Below are positions 59,917-64,000 of a stretch of 64,000 nt of DNA, in pieces. Position 1 is the first letter of the stretch, and the number at the start of each line of letters is the position of its first letter. The position numbers were made by a program, and so were the translations under genes. The notes beneath the pieces are model-generated. The model ran no database searches and was not told the DNA's origin. It was given only the letters and a program-made list of their open reading frames with translations. Origin of the DNA: Acuticoccus sp. MNP-M23 (lineage in GTDB: Bacteria > Pseudomonadota > Alphaproteobacteria > Rhizobiales > Amorphaceae); assembly GCF_031195445.1 (NCBI RefSeq), contig NZ_CP133480.1, positions 186,001 to 250,000 on the forward strand, written 5' to 3'.

Positions 59917-60989
59917 CAGTCGCCGTCCATTGCGTTGAAGCCGGCAACGAAGCCCAGCTCGCCCGGAATGCGAACGGCCAGAATGGTATGGGCGCCAGCC
60001 AGGGGATGCGCGGCATAGGCCATGCGGCGGTGGCCTTCAGCGTCGGTGGCTAGTTCCCCGAACGGGCGGCCATCCGCGATCAGCGCTGCCAGCGTCCGGT
60101 GCACCAGCTCAAGCTCGAAGCGCACGCTTTGCAGCCACACATCATCCGCATTCAGCACTTCGACGAGCGGCGGGGCCAGAAGCGCATCCACGCCCGCCAC
60201 GTTGCCCTCCAGGGCTGGCAGCGCGCCACCCGAGCGCCAGAACGGAATGCGTTTGGGATGCGCATCGTCGGGACTGTCGCCGATGCTGGCGCCGAGCTTC
60301 AGGTCCTTCACCATCTCGATCTGTTCGGCCGCGGCCTGCAGGATGTCCTGCAACGCTTCGCCGTGGTTGCGGTAGACGGGATTGTTCGGCCCGGCATCTT
60401 CCATCAGGGCCGCAAACGGGCCGCGCCAGTCTGCCTCCAGCGCACCAGCAACGTCGACAATGGTTGCGGCAATGGCGCTGCCATAGCGGCAGCGGAAGCT
60501 GCCGGGCGCCAGAAGGTCCTTTGCGCCCGTGCCAAACAGCACGAACTCCAGCGCCGGCAAGCCCTGCACCGCCACGCTCTTGACCTTGAGCGTCTCGGCT
60601 GTGGCTGCGGTCTCGTCGGCCTCGGCAATCAGGCCCTGGATCTGGCGGAGGCCTCGTCCCCGCCGGTCCGGCCAGAAGAACAGCCGATCGATCCGGTTGT
60701 CTTCCCGCGCCGGGCCGAAGCGGAACATCTCCACCTGGCTGAATGCGGTGAGGGACGCCAGAAACCCGTCGCGCGCTGCGGCAAGGCGCGCTTCGTCCGG
60801 CGCGGCACAAAGGTCGGCCACCAAGGCGGCCTCTGCCTTCGCCGCTTCGGTAAAGCGCGCATATTGCGGCACGATCACGGTCTCTATCAGCCCGGCGACG
60901 GCGGGGGCGAAGGCGCGTCCGCCCCCCTCCTGCGCCAAGGCCGGGCTGACCGCGAGTGCCACCATTGCGGCGAGGACGGCAGTCTTCAT
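59916..60989 (-). CDS. Imelysin-family (peptidase M75) periplasmic protein, second copy
   Basis: The product has 357 residues with a signal peptide (MKTAVLAAMVALAVSPALA). The helical-bundle imelysin pattern shows in a FWPDRRGRGLRQIQ segment, QGLPALEFVLFG and SVRFELELVHRTLAAL. Related imelysin-like proteins sit in the bacterial envelope and are linked to iron uptake; true insulin-cleaving activity is not implied. ATG 60989 (preferred to the TTG at 60992) overlaps the di-haem oxidoreductase stop (TGATG). Confidence 0.88.
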   Translation of the reverse strand: MKTAVLAAMVALAVSPALAQEGGGRAFAPAVAGLIETVIVPQYARFTEAAKAEAALVADLCAAPDEARLAAARDGFLASLTAFSQVEMFRFGPAREDNRIDRLFFWPDRRGRGLRQIQGLIAEADETAATAETLKVKSVAVQGLPALEFVLFGTGAKDLLAPGSFRCRYGSAIAATIVDVAGALEADWRGPFAALMEDAGPNNPVYRNHGEALQDILQAAAEQIEMVKDLKLGASIGDSPDDAHPKRIPFWRSGGALPALEGNVAGVDALLAPPLVEVLNADDVWLQSVRFELELVHRTLAALIADGRPFGELATDAEGHRRMAYAAHPLAGAHTILAVRIPGELGFVAGFNAMDGD

Positions 60990-62512
60990 CAAAGCGACTC
61001 CAGATACCGGATCAGAGCAGCGCGGGCTTCGGGGTCCAGCGCCACCACCTTGTCACGCGCAGCCTGCGCTTCCCCACCATGCCACAGGATCGCCTCCAGA
61101 AGGTTGCGCGCCCGCCCATCGTGCAAAAAGTTGGTATGGCCGTTGACGGTTTCGGTGAGACCGATGCCCCACAGCGGCGCGGTGCGCCACTCCTGCCCGC
61201 TGGCGCTGCCGACGGGGCGACCATCGGCAAGGCCCTCGCCCATGTCATGCAACAGCATGTCGGTGTAGGGCCAGATGAGCTGGAACCGCTGCGCCCTGTT
61301 CTCGGCATCGCGCGAGGTCACGAACTTGGGCGTGTGGCAGGAGGCGCAGCCGGTGTTGTAGAACACGGCCTTGCCGGCCAGCACCTCGGGATCATCAAGG
61401 TCGCGGCGGGCCGGCACGGCGAGGTTGGCGGAATAGAACGCCACCAGCGGCAGGATCGGATCCGGCGCCTCCACCTCACCCAGACGCGGCTGAACGCCGC
61501 TCGGCAGGTCCCGGCATTCCGACTGGGCGATGGAGCACTCGCCGAACGCGTCCGTCACCAGCGGCGTGGAGATGCCGATATCGCCCGAAAACGCCTCCGC
61601 GGACTGGACCTTCACGCTCGGCGTCGATGCCTTCCAGCCAAAGCGGCCAAGGGTGAGCGCCCCGGTTTCCGGATCGCGCACCAGCGAGGGCTTGCCCGAG
61701 ATCCCGTCGCCGTCTGCATCGTCCGGATCGGCCAGCGCCAGAATGTCGGCCGGATGGATCGCGTCCAGCAGCCCGAGCCCGATCATGGGGTTCGCAATCC
61801 GCAGCGAGGTCATCACGTCCGGCGCCATGGGGCCGTAGGCAAGGTCCTCGATGGTGATTTCGGGTTTGCGGAGCGATGCGGTCTCGCCGCCTGCAAGCTC
61901 TATCTCGGTCTCGTCATAGTTGATCGAGAAGCGGCCCTCGGCGGCAAGGCCGGGGACGGCAAAGTCCTGAAGCTGGCCGCCATAGGACGGTTCCGGGATG
62001 CGCAGGGTGTCGAAGTTTGCAAGGCGCGCCTCGTCCTCGGCCGTGCGCGGCGGAACCGACAGGCGCATCAGCATGGAGGTCGCGTCATCGTCCGCGCTGC
62101 GGGGCGGATGGCCCCGCCCGTCCTTCAGGTGGCAGCGCTGGCACGCACGGGCGTTGTAAAGCGGGCCGAGCCCATCGGACGCCGCGGTGGACGACGGCGA
62201 GGACACCCACAGCTTCTTGAAGATGCCGTTGCCGACGAAGAACGGCTCTCGCTCCTCGAACGTGAGGTTGGCGGACGGATGCGAGAACGCATTGCCGTCG
62301 GTGGCCGCTGTGGAGGTGGCAGCACCGCCGGGCTTTGCCTCGAAGGGTTCGGCGGCATCGAACCGGCTCGTCGGCCGGGTGACGCTTTGAACGCGCGCAA
62401 GGTCCGTTGCGGAAAGGTCGTTGCGCTTTGTGCCGAAAGGCAGCGCGTCGCTGGGTTCAAGATCGAGGGCGGCGGCCGTTACGGACAGGCCGGCGCCAAT
62501 GGCGAGGACCAC
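60989..62512 (-). CDS. Di-haem oxidoreductase (DHOR/thiol-oxidoreductase family)
   Basis: The product is about 507 residues from GTG 62512, which lies 31 bases after the bfr stop and gives an N-terminal hydrophobic export signal; no ATG fits. Two c-type haem sites are present: CQRCH at 124-128 and CASCH at 389-393, plus the NFLHDGRARNLLEAILWHGGEA segment of the family. It is a periplasmic di-haem cytochrome proposed to oxidise or reduce iron for the imelysin partners. The start remains uncertain by about ten codons. Confidence 0.88.
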   Translation of the reverse strand: MVLAIGAGLSVTAAALDLEPSDALPFGTKRNDLSATDLARVQSVTRPTSRFDAAEPFEAKPGGAATSTAATDGNAFSHPSANLTFEEREPFFVGNGIFKKLWVSSPSSTAASDGLGPLYNARACQRCHLKDGRGHPPRSADDDATSMLMRLSVPPRTAEDEARLANFDTLRIPEPSYGGQLQDFAVPGLAAEGRFSINYDETEIELAGGETASLRKPEITIEDLAYGPMAPDVMTSLRIANPMIGLGLLDAIHPADILALADPDDADGDGISGKPSLVRDPETGALTLGRFGWKASTPSVKVQSAEAFSGDIGISTPLVTDAFGECSIAQSECRDLPSGVQPRLGEVEAPDPILPLVAFYSANLAVPARRDLDDPEVLAGKAVFYNTGCASCHTPKFVTSRDAENRAQRFQLIWPYTDMLLHDMGEGLADGRPVGSASGQEWRTAPLWGIGLTETVNGHTNFLHDGRARNLLEAILWHGGEAQAARDKVVALDPEARAALIRYLESL

Positions 62513-62543
62513 GAGGGCCCCGCCATATATCGTCGCGGATCGG

Positions 62544-63029
62544 TCAGCTGACCTCGTCCGCGGACTCGGCGTTGAGAAGGCAGTAGCGCTCCTCGCCGAT
62601 TTTCTTGAGGAGCGCGATTTGCGTCTCCAAAAAGTCAATGTGACCCTCCTCGTCTTCCAGGAGCCGGTCAAAGAGCTCCTTGGATACATAGTCGCGCTCC
62701 TGGGCGCAGATTTCGCGCGAGTCGCGGTACGCTGTGCGGGCGTCGTGTTCGCCCGCCAGATCGGCTTCGAGCACTTCGCTGACATTGGTTCCGATGCGCA
62801 GGGGTGCCAGAGTCTGCAAGTTGGGGTGACCGCCGAGAAAGATGATGCGCGACGTTATGCGGTCGGCATGCTGCATCTCTTCGATGGATTCGGCGCGCTC
62901 TTTCTTGGCGAGCTTGCCGAGGCCCCAGTCTTCGAGGAGCCGGTAGTGCAGCCAATATTGATTGACGGCCCCAAGCTCGAGAAACAATGCTTGATTGAGT
63001 CGTTCAATAACGCGGGGGTTACCGTCCAT
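62544..63029 (-). CDS. bfr: Bacterioferritin
   Basis: The product has 161 residues. The di-iron ferroxidase ligands E18, E51, H54, E94, E127 and H130 are all at canonical positions, and the haem ligand M52 is present (EEMQHAD). It stores iron as a 24-mer with 12 haem b. ATG 63029 shares one base with the stop of the bfd gene. Its position between bfd and the di-haem oxidoreductase places iron storage inside a periplasmic iron operon. Confidence 0.97.
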   Translation of the reverse strand: MDGNPRVIERLNQALFLELGAVNQYWLHYRLLEDWGLGKLAKKERAESIEEMQHADRITSRIIFLGGHPNLQTLAPLRIGTNVSEVLEADLAGEHDARTAYRDSREICAQERDYVSKELFDRLLEDEEGHIDFLETQIALLKKIGEERYCLLNAESADEVS

Positions 63030-63289
63030 TATCCGTCCTTAGGCACCAGAGATTTGAGCGGTGATGCCGAAAGGATGGCCGCCCCGTCAACCTCATTCAT
63101 TGCTTGAGTGAGGAGTTCAGAAACGATCCGCGCAACCGAAGGAAAACAGCTGCAGCAGCGGCCGCGCTTCTGAATTGCGCGGTAGATGGACTGCGGTTCG
63201 AGCGAAGCACCGGGGTCTGCCGCCAGAATTTGCCTGGCCGCATCCTCGACTTCTGCCCGCAGGATGACATTGCAGTGACAGACGATCAT
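63029..63289 (-). CDS. bfd: Bacterioferritin-associated ferredoxin
   Basis: The product has 86 residues. Four cysteines in a C4-x-C6 ... C45-x2-C48 pattern (CHC and CCSC) bind the [2Fe-2S] cluster of the BFD family; C46 is extra. It passes electrons to bacterioferritin haem to release stored iron. About 20 extra residues follow the BFD core. ATG 63289; coupled to bfr by a one-base overlap. Confidence 0.93.
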   Translation of the reverse strand: MIVCHCNVILRAEVEDAARQILAADPGASLEPQSIYRAIQKRGRCCSCFPSVARIVSELLTQAMNEVDGAAILSASPLKSLVPKDG

Positions 63290-63315
63290 CGCTCGATTCC
63301 CCGCGTTCTGGGATT

Positions 63316-64000
63316 TTACTGGAAGACTGCGTTCGGGGCGTCGAGGCTGTCGGAGCCTTCGATCTCGATCGCACCGAGGTCGAGAGTGGCCACCACCCGC
63401 TCGATGGACGGCGTCTGGTTGATGAGGCCGTCAATGGCAGCCTGCACCACAGCATTGCCCTCTTCGTTGCCTTCGCCGATCATCTGGTCGTAGGCCTCGA
63501 TGCTCTCGGCCCGGGCCTTCATGGCTGCCATGGCGGCCACGGTCTCGTCCAGCGCAGCCAGCATCTCGTCGTCGAGGTCAGCATTGTCTGCTGCAACAAC
63601 GTCCGACAGGGACGGACCGCTGACGATCGAGCCGTCAATCCGGCGATAGCTGCCGGTGTAGACGTTGCGGATGCCGATGGCATCGAAGTAGTGCGAATTG
63701 TGCGTGTTGTCGGAGAAGCAGTCGTGCTCTTCCTCCGGATCGTGCAGGAGGAGACCGAGCTTCATGCGCTCGCCGGCCAGCTCGCCGTAAGAGAGCGACC
63801 CCATGCCGATGAGGATGGAGGCAAGCCCCGCCTGCTCATCGTCCAGCAGCACCTGGCGCGCTTCGCCCTCGGGACCCCATGCGACAACCATGTCTTCCAG
63901 GTCGCTCAGCAGAAGTTCGGATGCGGCCTTGAGAAAGGCGCCGCGGCGGTCGCAATTGCCGTTGGTGCAGTCTTCGGTGTCGAAGTCGGACGCCTCGCGC
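63316..64000 (-). CDS. IrpA-like imelysin-family protein, C-terminal part
   Basis: The right edge of the window cuts this gene; about 228 C-terminal residues are visible and the frame stays open to 64000. It has the IrpA-type imelysin pattern: CTNGNCDRRGAFLK, AGERMKLGLLLHDPEEEHDCFSDNTHNSHYFDAIG and GPSLSDVV, clearly a different branch from the second imelysin in this operon. It is a periplasmic or lipoprotein iron-regulated protein. The frame continues beyond the ATG at 63891, so that codon is internal. The stop lies 26 bases upstream of bfd, so it is the proximal visible gene of the leftward iron operon. Confidence 0.92.
   Translation of the reverse strand, partial: REASDFDTEDCTNGNCDRRGAFLKAASELLLSDLEDMVVAWGPEGEARQVLLDDEQAGLASILIGMGSLSYGELAGERMKLGLLLHDPEEEHDCFSDNTHNSHYFDAIGIRNVYTGSYRRIDGSIVSGPSLSDVVAADNADLDDEMLAALDETVAAMAAMKARAESIEAYDQMIGEGNEEGNAVVQAAIDGLINQTPSIERVVATLDLGAIEIEGSDSLDAPNAVFQ

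Overview
The window looks like chromosomal DNA of a free-living alphaproteobacterium, most likely of the order Hyphomicrobiales (Rhizobiales). It has high GC throughout, tight ATGA/TGATG gene overlaps, an HWE/HisKA_2-type histidine kinase, homospermidine synthase, several TRAP and ABC importers, and CDP-sugar genes. The genus is not resolved from the sequence. There is one tRNA gene (Pro, CGG), no rRNA, no CRISPR array, and no transposase or integrase that I can recognise. The only clear compositional break is the AT-rich stretch at about 42.8-43.0 kb in front of an RTX protein gene.

Layout. (1) 1-6.4 kb: a membrane signalling module made of a divergent sensor fragment, a short two-TM sensor protein, a sensor fused to an MFS-like polytopic domain, and a SpoIIE/PP2C phosphatase. 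A PAS-adenylate cyclase gene converges on it. (2) 6.4-9.2 kb: urease accessory genes ureG, ureF, ureE plus a secreted esterase, without urease structural genes. (3) 9.3-16.6 kb: ATP-dependent DNA ligase, a large membrane-anchored coiled-coil protein, a ligase-associated Lhr-type helicase and the PdeM phosphoesterase. This is the bacterial ligase-associated repair cluster without its exonuclease. (4) 16.8-29.5 kb: a catabolic and transport island with a ThDP enzyme, two SDRs, a TRAP importer, E1 alpha/beta of a 2-oxoacid or acetoin-type dehydrogenase, an uncharacterised internally duplicated protein and a second TRAP importer. (5) 29.6-34.9 kb: Uup ABC-F, a SpoU methyltransferase, a DUF3830 protein, tRNA-Pro and a two-component pair. 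(6) 35.1-42.6 kb: a PotABCD-like ABC importer in one operon with nucleoside hydrolase and adenine deaminase, then a convergent M20 amidohydrolase. (7) 43.0-45.3 kb: the RTX protein. (8) 45.4-51.1 kb: a CDP-deoxyhexose pathway (rfbF, rfbG, 3,5-epimerase, C-methyltransferase, acetyltransferase, reductase/epimerase, CmcI-like protein), likely for surface polysaccharide. (9) 51.6-55.9 kb: the ATP-grasp / alpha-E / transglutaminase / Anbu proteasome-homologue cluster. (10) 56.0-58.8 kb: a degenerate GGDEF protein and homospermidine synthase. (11) 58.8-64.0 kb: a periplasmic iron cluster (two imelysin-like proteins, di-haem oxidoreductase, DUF1513) with bacterioferritin and its ferredoxin inserted.

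The best candidates for something not well described are the sensor/MFS-like/SpoIIE module at the left end, the duplicated SHGG/NDAG family at 25402-26211, and the coiled-coil protein embedded in the ligase/helicase/PdeM cluster. Gene starts were chosen from ribosome-binding sites, signal peptides and family length. Starts that remain uncertain are flagged.
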